Source of the DNA: JAOBAU01 sp034667465
GTDB lineage: Bacteria; Acidobacteriota; Thermoanaerobaculia; Gp7-AA8
DNA length: 64,000 bases
Direction: 5' to 3'
NCBI GenBank assembly: GCA_034667465.1
Contig: JAXDJV010000024.1
Location: 248,001 to 312,000 of the forward strand
Shown one piece after another: positions 53,264-61,292 of the stretch. The notes beneath the pieces were generated by a model that had not been told where the DNA came from, made no database searches, and saw only the letters and a list, made by a program, of their open reading frames with translations. The number at the start of each line of letters is the position of its first letter. Positions within the stretch are counted from its first letter, which is position 1. Both the position numbers and the translations under genes were made by a program.

Positions 53264-55735
53264 ATGACCTCGACCCCCGAAACCGCGGCGCCGGTGCGCG
53301 CCGGATTGCGCGAGCGCTTCGCGGCGTTCGTCGCGGAACGACGTCCGTTCGCGCTGAAGCCCGCGCTCGCCGCATTCGAGCAGAGCGGTGGCGATGCCGA
53401 GGCACTTCGCGACGCCTTGCGTATCGCTGCAACCGACGCTCTTCGCGTCGCCGTCGACATCCCCGAGACACAGCCGCGCATCGCCGCCGCCGACCGGCTG
53501 CAGTTCGCCGTTGATCAACTACTTGACGATTGCGACGGCTTCCTCCGCCGGGAAGCGATCACCGCATCGCTCACCGCCGATGAGAAGCGAGAAATCCTCC
53601 GCGGCATGCTGCTGACGCGCGCGACCGACAACCGTCTCAAACAGTTCTTCACCGCCGGCGAAGTTCGTTACGGCAGCGCTTCGTTCCAGGGAAAAGGTTT
53701 CCGCTCGCTCGGCCAGGAAGCGATCTATGCAGCGCCGCTCCGTCTTCGACGCGGCCCTGATTTTCGCGACGGCGATCACTGGCGCGGCGATGTCGTCTCT
53801 CCGATGATTCGCGATCTCGGCGCCGTCCTCGCGATGCACAACGACGCCACGACCGTTCGCCTCGTGCTCAACGCGCAGATGGGAAAAGCGGGCGCGCCGA
53901 TGAACGGCAAAGACCTCCACGTCGGTGACTGGACGTGGGGTGTCTTCCCCGCGATGGCGCCGCTCGGCAGTCCGGCGCTGACGATGGCCGGCATCGCCAT
54001 GGCGTTCGCGATGGACGCGCGCGAGTCCAATGCGTCGCCGAACATCGCCGTCTCGTTCATCGGTGAAGGAGCGACGTCACTCGGTGAATGGCACGAAGCG
54101 ATCAACGCCTGCGCCGCGCGACGACTCCCGGCGATCTTCTGCGTGCAGAACAACCAGACCGCGCTCTCGACGCCGAAAGGTGAGAACTCCGCGGTGCGCA
54201 CCTTCGCCGACAAAGCGCTCGGCTACGGCATGCCCGCGATCACGATCGACGGCACCGACCCCGACGCGATCGCATCCGCATTCGCATGGGGCGCCGAACG
54301 CGCGCGCGAAGGTCGCGGTCCGGTGCTCATCGAGCTGATCGCGATGCGTATGTGTGGCCATGCGCATCACGACGACATGCTGTACCTCGGCAAGGATCCG
54401 CAGACGTCGTGGTCGTATCCGCCGCTCACCGAGAGCGGCTACGCCGATCGCGAGTCGTACGACTACTGGTGCGGCCGCGATCCGATCGCGACGTACGCCG
54501 CGCGACTCGAAGCGGATGGCATCGTCGCCGCCGGTGAAGTCGACGCGTGGAAGCGAGAGATCGAAGAGCTCGTCGAGCAGCAGGCGCGCATCGTCATCGA
54601 CGCGCCATGGCCCGAAGGCGCCGCGGCCGGTGACGGCGTCATCGCGAACGAACCGCGACGCGCGCACGTCGAAGTGCTCGACGAGGAATGGCGTCAGAAC
54701 GCATCACGCAACACGACGCTGCCGGAGGTCGAAGACGCGCCGCCATTCGACGCCAAAGGAAAGACGTTCCTCGAAGCGGTGATGCTCGGCGTCGGCGACG
54801 CGCTGCGCGCCGATCCGCGCGCGTTCGTCTACGGCGAAGACGTGGGCGGCAAATACGGCAACGCGTTCCTGCTGCTCAAGCCGCTGCTCAAAGAATTCGG
54901 CGACCGCATCATCAACTCGATCCTCGCCGAAGGCGCCGTCCTCGGCGTCGCCACCGGAGCCGCGCTGATGGGACGCCGCCCGATCGCCGAGATCCAGTTC
55001 AACGACTTCATCGCCACCGGCTTCAATCAGCTCGTCAACAACGCCGCGAAGATTCGCTATCGCTGGGGCGGCGAAGTTCCCCTGGTCGTGCGCATGCCGT
55101 GGGGCGGACTCCGTCACGCCGGCCCCTACCACTCGCAAAACACCGAAGCCTGGTTCTATCGCACACCGGGACTAAAGATCGTCGTCCCGTCAACACCGCA
55201 CGACGCGCGAGCGCTCATGGCCTCATGCGTCAACGATCCCGATCCGGTGCTCTACTACGAGCACATCGCCCTCTACCGCGACCCGAAAGTAAAGCAGTTG
55301 ACTACCGACACCCCGCCCCCGCCCATCCCGCTCGGCAAAGCCGCCCTGCGCCGCGCGGGCGATCACCTCGCCATCATTTCGTACGGCGCGTACGTGCACG
55401 TAGCAATGCGCGTCGCCGAAAAGCTGGCGAAGGACGGCATCGAATGCGCCGTGCTCGATCTTCGCTCCCTGGCTCCGCTCGATCGCGAAGCAATCCTCGC
55501 GTGTGCCCGGCATTGCAATCGAGTCCTCATCGTCCACGAAGACACGAGAACCGGCTCGATCGGCGAATCGGTCGCCGCGATCATTCAGGAAGAAGCGTTC
55601 GAGTACCTCGACGCCCCGATCCGGATCCTCGGCGCGCTCGATACTCCGGTTCCGTACTCACCGCCGCTGGAGGACGTGTTTCTGGTCAGTGAGGAGCAGG
55701 TGGAGCGCGCGGCGCGGCTGTTGGTGGGTTACTGA
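53264..55735 (+). CDS. Fused 2-oxoacid dehydrogenase E1 alpha-beta
   Basis: The 823-residue protein joins an E1 alpha half (about 100-450) and beta half (about 490-823). The alpha half shows MLLTRATDNRLKQFF and the thiamine-diphosphate motif GEGATSLGEWHEAINACAARRLPAIFCVQNN, with ELIAMRMCGHAHHDD. The beta half shows EDVGGKYGNAFLLLKPL, AEIQFNDFIATGFNQLVNNAAKIRYRWGGE, PWGGLRHAGPYHSQ and VLDLRSLAPLDREAIL. It decarboxylates a branched-chain or related 2-oxoacid and acylates a lipoyl E2. E2 and E3 genes are not adjacent, and the substrate range is uncertain. Confidence 0.92.
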   Translation: MTSTPETAAPVRAGLRERFAAFVAERRPFALKPALAAFEQSGGDAEALRDALRIAATDALRVAVDIPETQPRIAAADRLQFAVDQLLDDCDGFLRREAITASLTADEKREILRGMLLTRATDNRLKQFFTAGEVRYGSASFQGKGFRSLGQEAIYAAPLRLRRGPDFRDGDHWRGDVVSPMIRDLGAVLAMHNDATTVRLVLNAQMGKAGAPMNGKDLHVGDWTWGVFPAMAPLGSPALTMAGIAMAFAMDARESNASPNIAVSFIGEGATSLGEWHEAINACAARRLPAIFCVQNNQTALSTPKGENSAVRTFADKALGYGMPAITIDGTDPDAIASAFAWGAERAREGRGPVLIELIAMRMCGHAHHDDMLYLGKDPQTSWSYPPLTESGYADRESYDYWCGRDPIATYAARLEADGIVAAGEVDAWKREIEELVEQQARIVIDAPWPEGAAAGDGVIANEPRRAHVEVLDEEWRQNASRNTTLPEVEDAPPFDAKGKTFLEAVMLGVGDALRADPRAFVYGEDVGGKYGNAFLLLKPLLKEFGDRIINSILAEGAVLGVATGAALMGRRPIAEIQFNDFIATGFNQLVNNAAKIRYRWGGEVPLVVRMPWGGLRHAGPYHSQNTEAWFYRTPGLKIVVPSTPHDARALMASCVNDPDPVLYYEHIALYRDPKVKQLTTDTPPPPIPLGKAALRRAGDHLAIISYGAYVHVAMRVAEKLAKDGIECAVLDLRSLAPLDREAILACARHCNRVLIVHEDTRTGSIGESVAAIIQEEAFEYLDAPIRILGALDTPVPYSPPLEDVFLVSEEQVERAARLLVGY

Positions 55736-55748
55736 GCGAGACGCGCAC

Positions 55749-55944
55749 GTCATTCTGAGCCGCGAAGACGGCGAAGAATCTCAAATTAACAGAAGCCCGG
55801 ACTGAACAAACGGCGACGCATCCTGAGATCCTTCGCTGCGCTTCTAAGAAACCCCTGTCAATTTTGGAAACAAACGGCCGGATCGGAGCTGGGGTTTCTT
55901 TCCATCAAGCGCTGCGCTCGCGCAGTGCCTCGACTCAGGATGAC
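55749..55944. repeat. Interrupted CATCCTGAG-family palindrome with nested mini-element
   Basis: The left arm (about 55749-55783, starting GTCATTCTGAG) and right arm (from TGAGATCCTTCG at 55824 to CTCAGGATGAC at 55934-55944) belong to the same family as 1677-1755. The right arm is split by a 55-bp segment at 55846-55900 with perfect 10-bp terminal inverted repeats (AAGAAACCCC / GGGGTTTCTT). The 9-mer CGCTGCGCT flanks it at 55834-55842 and 55910-55918. The 214-bp gap 55736-55949 contains no gene. Confidence 0.72.
55846..55900. mobile_element. 55-bp inverted-repeat mini-element inside a palindromic repeat
   Basis: AAGAAACCCC at 55846-55855 and GGGGTTTCTT at 55891-55900 are exact reverse complements bounding 35 bp of unique sequence, all inside the right arm of a CATCCTGAG palindrome. 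The size and end structure suggest a miniature element. Direct repeats of 9 bp flank it but are not immediately adjacent, so target duplication is not proven. Confidence 0.45.
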
Positions 55945-55949
55945 GTTAC

Positions 55950-56138
55950 TCAGCGTCCAGGTCGGATAACGCGGGCAACCTCTCTGCGAAACTCCGGCTC
56001 CTCGTTCGTTCCATTACGCGCCATCCACTCCGACTTCGAGATCGCCCATTGCAGGCCGAGACGCTCTTCGGGCGTCATCGCTCGGACCTCATCGTGAGTA
56101 ATTGTTACTTCACCGACCTTGTACCGACGCTCGTTCAC
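55950..56138 (-). CDS. Small acidic/basic protein paralogous to the one at 56532
   Basis: The protein has 62 residues from GTG 56138, 8 bp after the nucleotidyltransferase stop. MTPEERLGLQWAISKSEWMARNG and EFRREVARVIRPG align with LTPSERVAMVWELTKTAWAFKDG and RLRRDIARVVRRR in the small protein upstream of the nucleotidyltransferase. This conserved layout (TPxER, a Trp helix, then R-R-[DE]-[IV]-A-R-V-[IV]-R) marks them as one family. Function is unknown; a toxin-antitoxin or sensor partner role for the nucleotidyltransferase is possible. Confidence 0.7.
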   Translation of the reverse strand: MNERRYKVGEVTITHDEVRAMTPEERLGLQWAISKSEWMARNGTNEEPEFRREVARVIRPGR

Positions 56139-56146
56139 GGAGGAAA

Positions 56147-56584
56147 TTACTGACGAAGCGCGTCGACGTCAACCAAGTCTTTCGGCCTGCCACTCGCGAT
56201 CTTATTCCGGATCAGATCGACCTTACCGATGACAGGATACGGCTGGCCCTGAAACTCGTTTGAAATGCGGTTTGGCCACGCCTCGTCGAATGTCACTCCG
56301 CTTATCGCGGTCAGGATATCGATTCGATATGGCGGAAGCCCCATCTGAAACGTGATGCCGGGAGTGGAGAAATCATCGAGGGTCACACTGTGAAGCGGCG
56401 CACCAAACACGCCGAGTGCACGCCAGACTTTCTTCGCGTTCTCCGGTGTAGCGCGCACCCAGATATCCAGGTCACCCGTAGCGCGTGGGCGATCGTGCGC
56501 GGCCAGCGCATGTGCGCCCACAACGAGGAAATCAGCTCCGGCGGCGGACAACTCGCGCAATATCTCGACGAAGTCGCGATTCAC
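56147..56584 (-). CDS. Nucleotidyltransferase-fold protein (DUF6036-like)
   Basis: The protein has 145 residues from GTG 56584, with GGAGG just upstream. MNRDFVEILRELSAAGADFLVVGAHALAAH is followed by the metal-binding ATGDLDIWVRATPENAKKVWRAL and the third carboxylate in YRIDILTAISG. The end is GRPKDLVDVDALRQ. This is the minimal nucleotidyltransferase fold of a family often paired with a short TPxER protein. The gene overlaps the upstream small-protein gene by 53 bp. The transferase target is unknown; AbiEii- or MNT-like toxin systems are a distant comparison only. Confidence 0.82.
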   Translation of the reverse strand: MNRDFVEILRELSAAGADFLVVGAHALAAHDRPRATGDLDIWVRATPENAKKVWRALGVFGAPLHSVTLDDFSTPGITFQMGLPPYRIDILTAISGVTFDEAWPNRISNEFQGQPYPVIGKVDLIRNKIASGRPKDLVDVDALRQ

Positions 56585-56735
56585 TGAAACCTCCGTCCTT
56601 AAATGCCCACGCGGTCTTCGTCAGTTCCCAGACCATGGCGACCCGCTCACTGGGGGTGAGGTGATCGACATCGCTGTGCTTGTCTTCATCGGCCAGCAGC
56701 ACCTTGCGCGTTGGCCAATGGGAGCGGTCCGTCAT
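56532..56735 (-). CDS. Small partner protein of the nucleotidyltransferase
   Basis: The protein has 67 residues, with LTPSERVAMVWELTKTAWAFKDGGF and RLRRDIARVVRRR. Its last 53 bases also encode, in another frame, the first residues of the nucleotidyltransferase. That overlap and the shared family motif with the protein at 55950 make the three genes one cassette. The gene starts 8 bp after the stop of the aldo-keto reductase on the same strand. Function is unknown. Confidence 0.75.
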   Translation of the reverse strand: MTDRSHWPTRKVLLADEDKHSDVDHLTPSERVAMVWELTKTAWAFKDGGFSESRLRRDIARVVRRRS

Positions 56736-56742
56736 GCGTCAA

Positions 56743-57708
56743 TTATACCCCGCGGTACACGCCCCGCACCCACGCCGCATCCTCCGCGCTCAGCATCTCT
56801 CCCGCCGCTGCGGCGGCTTCCACCTGCCGTGGATTGCGCTGTCCGAGCAGGACGCACGCGGTGGGGTTGTCGGCGAGCAGCGAGCCGGTTAGCGCGGTCA
56901 GCACCGGCTGTGCGAGCGATGGGAATCGCGCAGTCACGGCGTCGCGGGCGCGTTGCATTCTGGCGATAAATTCGGCGTCGCCGAACTCCGGGACGTTGCG
57001 CCGGAAGTCGCCTTCCTCGAACTGCTGCGGCTCGCTGTATTTGCCGAGGAGCAGTCCGTGTTTGAGTGGTGAGAAGAACGCGACGCCGAGGTCGTGGGCG
57101 TTGACGTATTCGCGAAGTCCGCTCGACTCGTATTCGTCGTCGACCAGGTTGCGGAACGGCTGCACGACGTCGGGATCGACGCGCTCGACGAAACGCATGA
57201 TGCGCGACGCGTCCCAGTCCGACAGGCCGACGAATCGCACCTTTCCTTCTTCGCGCAGCTTGTGCATCGTCGCGAGCGCGTCATCGAAGTAGTCGTCGTT
57301 CTCGCCGAAATCGCAGTGATGAAAGTAGTAGACGTCGAGCGTGTCGGTCTTCATGTTGCGCAGCGACGCCTCGCACTGCGCGCGCATGAACGCGGGCTCG
57401 TAGTAACGACGCGACGGTCCCTTCACGTAGCCGAACTTCGTCGCGAGAAAGATCGCATCGCGCGGCACTTCGCCCCACATCTCGCCGATCAGCACTTCCG
57501 CGTGACCGGAACCGTATGCATCTGCCGTGTCCCAGTGCGTGATGCCGAGCTCGTATGCGCGACGGAGCGCCTGCTTCGCGGCGGCGTCGTCGTGTCCGGT
57601 CCAGCCGACGGATGCGCCTTCGTTCGTGTTTGGGCCTCCGTGTCCCCATGTGCCGAGGCTGATGGCGGGAACCTGAACGTTCGTGCGGCCGAAGCGAATC
57701 ATGCGCAT
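56743..57708 (-). CDS. Aldo-keto reductase
   Basis: The 321-residue barrel protein has the NADPH-dependent tetrad: Asp and Tyr in HWDTADAYGSGHAE, Lys in ATKFGYVKG and His in VYYFHHCDFGE. The N-terminal FGRTNVQVPAISLGTWGHGG and a C-terminal CVLLGQRNPRQVEAAAAA complete the pattern. It is close to the YdhF/Tas-type group of general oxidoreductases; the physiological substrate is unknown. It is divergent from the HIT gene with a 25-bp gap. Confidence 0.93.
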   Translation of the reverse strand: MRMIRFGRTNVQVPAISLGTWGHGGPNTNEGASVGWTGHDDAAAKQALRRAYELGITHWDTADAYGSGHAEVLIGEMWGEVPRDAIFLATKFGYVKGPSRRYYEPAFMRAQCEASLRNMKTDTLDVYYFHHCDFGENDDYFDDALATMHKLREEGKVRFVGLSDWDASRIMRFVERVDPDVVQPFRNLVDDEYESSGLREYVNAHDLGVAFFSPLKHGLLLGKYSEPQQFEEGDFRRNVPEFGDAEFIARMQRARDAVTARFPSLAQPVLTALTGSLLADNPTACVLLGQRNPRQVEAAAAAGEMLSAEDAAWVRGVYRGV

Positions 57709-57733
57709 GGCGGCGGATTATAGTTGCGCGCAG

Positions 57734-58129
57734 ATGGCGCCTTGCACGTTCTGCGACGAGACGCACGCGACCGTTTACGAAGACGATCGCTGCTTCGTCA
57801 TGCTCCATGATGACTCGGCCGTTCGCGGACACGCGATGGTCGTCTGGCGCTCACATGTCGAGAACCTCTCGGACCTTTCCGACGATGACGCGACGCACTT
57901 CATCCGCGTTCATCGAGCTGCCGAGCGCGTGCTGCTCGACGTGACGAAATGCGAGCGCGCCGTCCTGATGAAACTCGGCATCGCCACGCCGCATCTGCAC
58001 CTTCACATCTATCCGGTGCCAGCGAGCGCGAACCGCGCCGCGGTCATGTCCGCGATCGACGGCGCGACACGCGAAGAACGGGAGGATGGATTCGCCACCG
58101 CCGTCCGCGACAAGTTGTCGGTGTGCTAG
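57734..58129 (+). CDS. HIT-family nucleotide hydrolase
   Basis: The protein has 131 residues from ATG 57734, with an N-terminal CTFCDE (possible zinc site). The active-site triad HLHLHIYP lies near residue 96, and VVWRSHVENLSDLSDDD is the usual mid-segment. HIT proteins hydrolyse or transfer AMP-type nucleotides. It is separated from the TetR gene by 15 bp and probably co-transcribed. Confidence 0.92.
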   Translation: MAPCTFCDETHATVYEDDRCFVMLHDDSAVRGHAMVVWRSHVENLSDLSDDDATHFIRVHRAAERVLLDVTKCERAVLMKLGIATPHLHLHIYPVPASANRAAVMSAIDGATREEREDGFATAVRDKLSVC

Positions 58130-58144
58130 GCTCGATTCAGAACC

Positions 58145-58768
58145 ATGGTCCGCAGATCCATCTCCTCCACGGCCGAAGGCACCGAAGCATTTCGCGGGAC
58201 CGACAAGCGCGAGCGCATCCTCCGCGCCGCCGTCGACGTCTTCGCGGCGAACGGCTACTTCAACTCGAAAGTCTCTGAAGTCGCGAAAGCGGCCGGCGTC
58301 GCCGACGGCACGATCTATCTCTACTTCAAGCAGGGGAAAGAGCAGCTCCTGACGACGATCTTTCAGGAGCACACGCGCAGCTATCTCGAGTCGCTGGAGC
58401 GCGAGCTCGGCAACGTCGATCGCGCCGAGGAACGGATTCGGATCGCCGTGCGCCATCACCTCGAAACGCTCGGGCGCGATCGCAACCTCGCCATCGTCGC
58501 GCAGGTCGAGTTGCGTCACAGCCTCAAGTTCATGAGCCTGCTCTCGCAGCAGGAAGTCGCCGACTACCTGAACACCATCCGAAAGATCATCGAGCGCGGC
58601 CAGGCGGACGGTGCATTCAAACGGACGCTGCATCCGCAGCTCGTCGCGAAGTCGGTCTTCGGCATCCTCGACGAGATGGTGACGTCGTGGATTCTCTCGG
58701 AGAAGGCTTACGACCTCGGCGCGCAGTCAGATCAGATCAGTGAGCTGATTCTGACCGGGCTGCTGTAG
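58145..58768 (+). CDS. TetR-family transcriptional regulator
   Basis: The 207-residue protein has the helix-turn-helix segment RERILRAAVDVFAANGYFNSKVSEVAKAAGVADGTIYLYFKQGKEQLL (about 22-70) and an all-helical ligand-binding C-terminus with ERGQADGAFKRTLHPQL. The pattern is that of FadR-like TetR regulators that sense acyl-CoA. It converges on a desaturase gene and overlaps its end by 42 bp, which supports a lipid-related signal. Confidence 0.9.
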   Translation: MVRRSISSTAEGTEAFRGTDKRERILRAAVDVFAANGYFNSKVSEVAKAAGVADGTIYLYFKQGKEQLLTTIFQEHTRSYLESLERELGNVDRAEERIRIAVRHHLETLGRDRNLAIVAQVELRHSLKFMSLLSQQEVADYLNTIRKIIERGQADGAFKRTLHPQLVAKSVFGILDEMVTSWILSEKAYDLGAQSDQISELILTGLL

Positions 58769-59722
58769 CACGCCGCTCCACTTCGTGTGCGGCTCGCGGT
58801 TCAGCACGAGGTAGTTCCAGACCAGCCCGCCGTAGCTGTGCATCGTCATCCCCCGTTTCTCGTAGAAGCTCGCGAGCAGACGCTGAACCTTCGGCAGGTT
58901 GTAGAACGGCACGCCGGGGAAGTAGTGATGCTCGAGATGGAAGTTCGAATAGAGGAACGCCGGGTTCCAGAACCACGAGCTTTTCATCAGCGTCGACCAC
59001 TTCGCGGGATCGTCGGGATCGATGTCGTAGTGCTGGCCGAGGCGGTTGAGCGCAAACGCGATCGGGAAGACGAAGAAGATCGGGACGATGTAGAGCTTGA
59101 ACGCGATGGCCCAGCCGCCGATGAGCGCGATGGCAGCGAGGACGCTCAGCTGAAAGACGATCGTCACGATCCGCTCGCGCGCGATCCGCTTGCGCAGCTC
59201 CGGCTCGTATGACGCCGTTTCTTTCGCGGCCGCGCGGAAGTAAATCGGGAACAGAGCAGGCGTGAAGTAGAGCAGCTTGAACCAGCGCTCGTTCCGTTTC
59301 GGCGAGAGGTAATGGCGCTTTGGATCTTCTTCGAATGAGCCGAGGCCGGCGTGATGATCGAGATGCCAGCGGGTGAACTGCGAAGCGGAGATGCCGCTCG
59401 GGATCGCGTAGAAAAGCCCGAGGATTCGGTAGGTTGATTCGTCCGACTTCGGCAGCACCGCGCGATGAACGACCTCGTGCAGCAACACGGTGAAGTCGAA
59501 CACGGCGAAACCGGCCACGACCGCGAACGGCAGCCAGAAGTACCAGCGATCGAAGTGCACGATGGCGACGCCGGCGAGCACGAGCACGGCGACGTTCGCG
59601 AACGCGATGAGCGCATGCAGCAGCGGCCGCTTCTGATGCAGCTCGCGCAGCGCCTCGGTCGGCACTTCGGCGGCGAGATCCCGCTTCAGCTGCTGCGCAT
59701 GTTCGGCGTAGTAAGTGGCCAT
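58727..59722 (-). CDS. Membrane fatty acid desaturase
   Basis: The protein has 331 residues from ATG 59722 (MATYYAEHAQQLK), with four to six membrane helices. Its histidine boxes are LLHEVVHRA, RWHLDHHAG and NFHLEHHYFPGVP, plus a likely fourth His in LGQHYDID. This is the diiron site of membrane desaturases/hydroxylases (fatty acid desaturase family). It introduces double bonds into acyl chains, or modifies a related lipid. Its 3' end overlaps the convergent TetR gene. Confidence 0.9.
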   Translation of the reverse strand: MATYYAEHAQQLKRDLAAEVPTEALRELHQKRPLLHALIAFANVAVLVLAGVAIVHFDRWYFWLPFAVVAGFAVFDFTVLLHEVVHRAVLPKSDESTYRILGLFYAIPSGISASQFTRWHLDHHAGLGSFEEDPKRHYLSPKRNERWFKLLYFTPALFPIYFRAAAKETASYEPELRKRIARERIVTIVFQLSVLAAIALIGGWAIAFKLYIVPIFFVFPIAFALNRLGQHYDIDPDDPAKWSTLMKSSWFWNPAFLYSNFHLEHHYFPGVPFYNLPKVQRLLASFYEKRGMTMHSYGGLVWNYLVLNREPHTKWSGVLQQPGQNQLTDLI

Positions 59723-59767
59723 TGGACGGAGAGGTAAACGCTCGTTACTGCGCAATTAATTCAACCG

Positions 59768-59847
59768 GGTGCTGAGTGCGAAGTGCTGAGTGCTGAGTCA
59801 CGCGCCCCGGTCCCCGACACAGCACTCAGCACTCTGCACTCAGCACC
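59768..59847. repeat. Heptad hairpin repeat, GCTGAGT family, copy 2
   Basis: Left units: GCTGAGT, GCGAAGT, GCTGAGT, GCTGAGT preceded by GGT (59768-59798). Right units: ACACAGC, ACTCAGC, ACTCTGC, ACTCAGC followed by ACC (59817-59847). It has the same unit number, order and flanking GGT/ACC as the copy at 4598-4682; only the loop and two units differ. It sits between the CHAP-like gene stop and the desaturase start, on the minus strand. Confidence 0.92.
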
Positions 59848-59852
59848 GGCTT

Positions 59853-60686
59853 CTAATCCAGCCGTACGAAATCGAGACTACCGAACGACCGCATCTGCCG
59901 GCTCACCTCGTGCCCCGATGGGTTTTCATCCGTCGCGTACGCGGCGTTCCCTTCAATCGTCCGAACGAACTTCGCCAGCGTCTGCGTCACCACTCCCGTG
60001 TGATGCCACTCGTTCTTCTTATCGGTCCGACGCAGAAGCAGGAGGCTGCCCGTTGGCACGCGACTCGGATCTGCCGCGGCTCGCGCTCCCGACACAAATC
60101 GTCCTTTCGCCTTCGCTTCCTCCGCGAGATGACTGCAGTTCGTCTGGTACTCGAGCGGCAGCTCGCGGCCGAGCGTCGCCGCGGCCTGCGCGACCATCGT
60201 GCTGACGAAACCGGCGCACCACGCCTCAAAACCCTGCGGAAGTTTCGGATCGCGCGGACGCTGATCGCCGTGCATGTACAGCCGCACCCACGGCCCGCGA
60301 TTTTGTCCGCCGACTTCTCGTGCGTGCTGACGCAGATGCTGCAGCGCGTACGCCGCCACCATCGTCCCGAGCTTCGTCGATTCGGGCGCAAGAATCGGCC
60401 GCAGCGCTTCCGTCATCGGACGGATCAGCATCGCGAACGTCTCCGGATCGACCTCACCCGTCACCGGCAGCACGCCGCTCCCGCCCTGGAAATCACGCAC
60501 CGCCTGATCGGTCGCCCAGCCGTACATCCCGTCGATCATCACGTCGCATTGATTGAGGCAAAGCCATTCCTGCGTCAGCCGCACCATCTCACCGCGGCGG
60601 CCGCGGCGCAGCGTCTGATCGATGTGCAGCAGCGGCTGGTTGCCGGCGACCGGCACGGCGGTACGACGAATGAGCATCGGTGACAT
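59853..60686 (-). CDS. Peptidoglycan-binding CHAP-like cysteine peptidase
   Basis: The protein has 277 residues. The start at ATG 60686 is preceded by GGAGGA. Residues about 25-95 form a PG_binding_1 domain (QTLRRGRRGEMVRLTQEWL, DGMYGWATDQAVRDFQ, TGEVDPETFAMLI). The rest shows a CHAP/NlpC-like pattern: Cys in GFEAWCAGFVSTMV, His in NEWHHTGVVTQ, and SGHEV near the end. It may cleave cell-wall peptides, but there is no obvious signal peptide, so export is uncertain. Confidence 0.82.
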   Translation of the reverse strand: MSPMLIRRTAVPVAGNQPLLHIDQTLRRGRRGEMVRLTQEWLCLNQCDVMIDGMYGWATDQAVRDFQGGSGVLPVTGEVDPETFAMLIRPMTEALRPILAPESTKLGTMVAAYALQHLRQHAREVGGQNRGPWVRLYMHGDQRPRDPKLPQGFEAWCAGFVSTMVAQAAATLGRELPLEYQTNCSHLAEEAKAKGRFVSGARAAADPSRVPTGSLLLLRRTDKKNEWHHTGVVTQTLAKFVRTIEGNAAYATDENPSGHEVSRQMRSFGSLDFVRLD

Positions 60687-60716
60687 GAAAATCCTCCGGA
60701 AGTCGTTTCAAACGGC

Positions 60717-61256
60717 GTGGCGCGCATCTATACCATCGGACATTCGACGCGGACACTCGATGCATTCACCGAGCTCCTCCGTATGAACGGCGTCGAACGG
60801 CTCGCCGACATTCGTCGCTATCCAGGCTCGCGGCGTTATCCGCATTTCTCGCGCGAAGCGCTTGCGGAATCGCTGCCGCGCGAAGGAATCGCATACGTCC
60901 ACATGCCGGAGCTCGGCGGACGGCGGAAGCCGGCGCCCGATTCACCGAACGGCGCCTGGCGCAACGATCAGTTCCGCGCCTACGCCGACTACATGGCGAC
61001 GCGCGAGTTCGCCGGCGCGATCGACGAGCTGCTCGCGTTCGAAGAACCGACTGCGATCATGTGCGCCGAGGCGGTACCGTGGAGATGTCATCGAAACCTC
61101 GTGTCGGATGATCTCGTGCGACGCGAAATCGACGTGCTGCACATCATCGACGGCGGCGAGCCCGGAGCGCACAAGCTCAACCCGATGGCACGCGCGGAAG
61201 GCGATCATCTGGTGTATCCATCCGAATCGCAGCGTGCACTTTTTCAGGCGGTATAA
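60717..61256 (+). CDS. DUF488 family protein
   Basis: The 179-residue protein begins ARIYTIGHSTRTLDAFTELL, then VERLADIRRYPGSRRYPHFSREAL. It has a late CAEAVPWRCHRNLVSDDL, the defining patches of DUF488. The Cys/His cluster may be functional, but the family has no established role. The start is GTG at 60717. It lies between the CHAP-like gene and the tandem HD-GYP gene. Confidence 0.9.
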   Translation: MARIYTIGHSTRTLDAFTELLRMNGVERLADIRRYPGSRRYPHFSREALAESLPREGIAYVHMPELGGRRKPAPDSPNGAWRNDQFRAYADYMATREFAGAIDELLAFEEPTAIMCAEAVPWRCHRNLVSDDLVRREIDVLHIIDGGEPGAHKLNPMARAEGDHLVYPSESQRALFQAV

Positions 61257-61292
61257 TCCGACGCGCTCAGCCGGGTTCGAATCGGAGATTTG

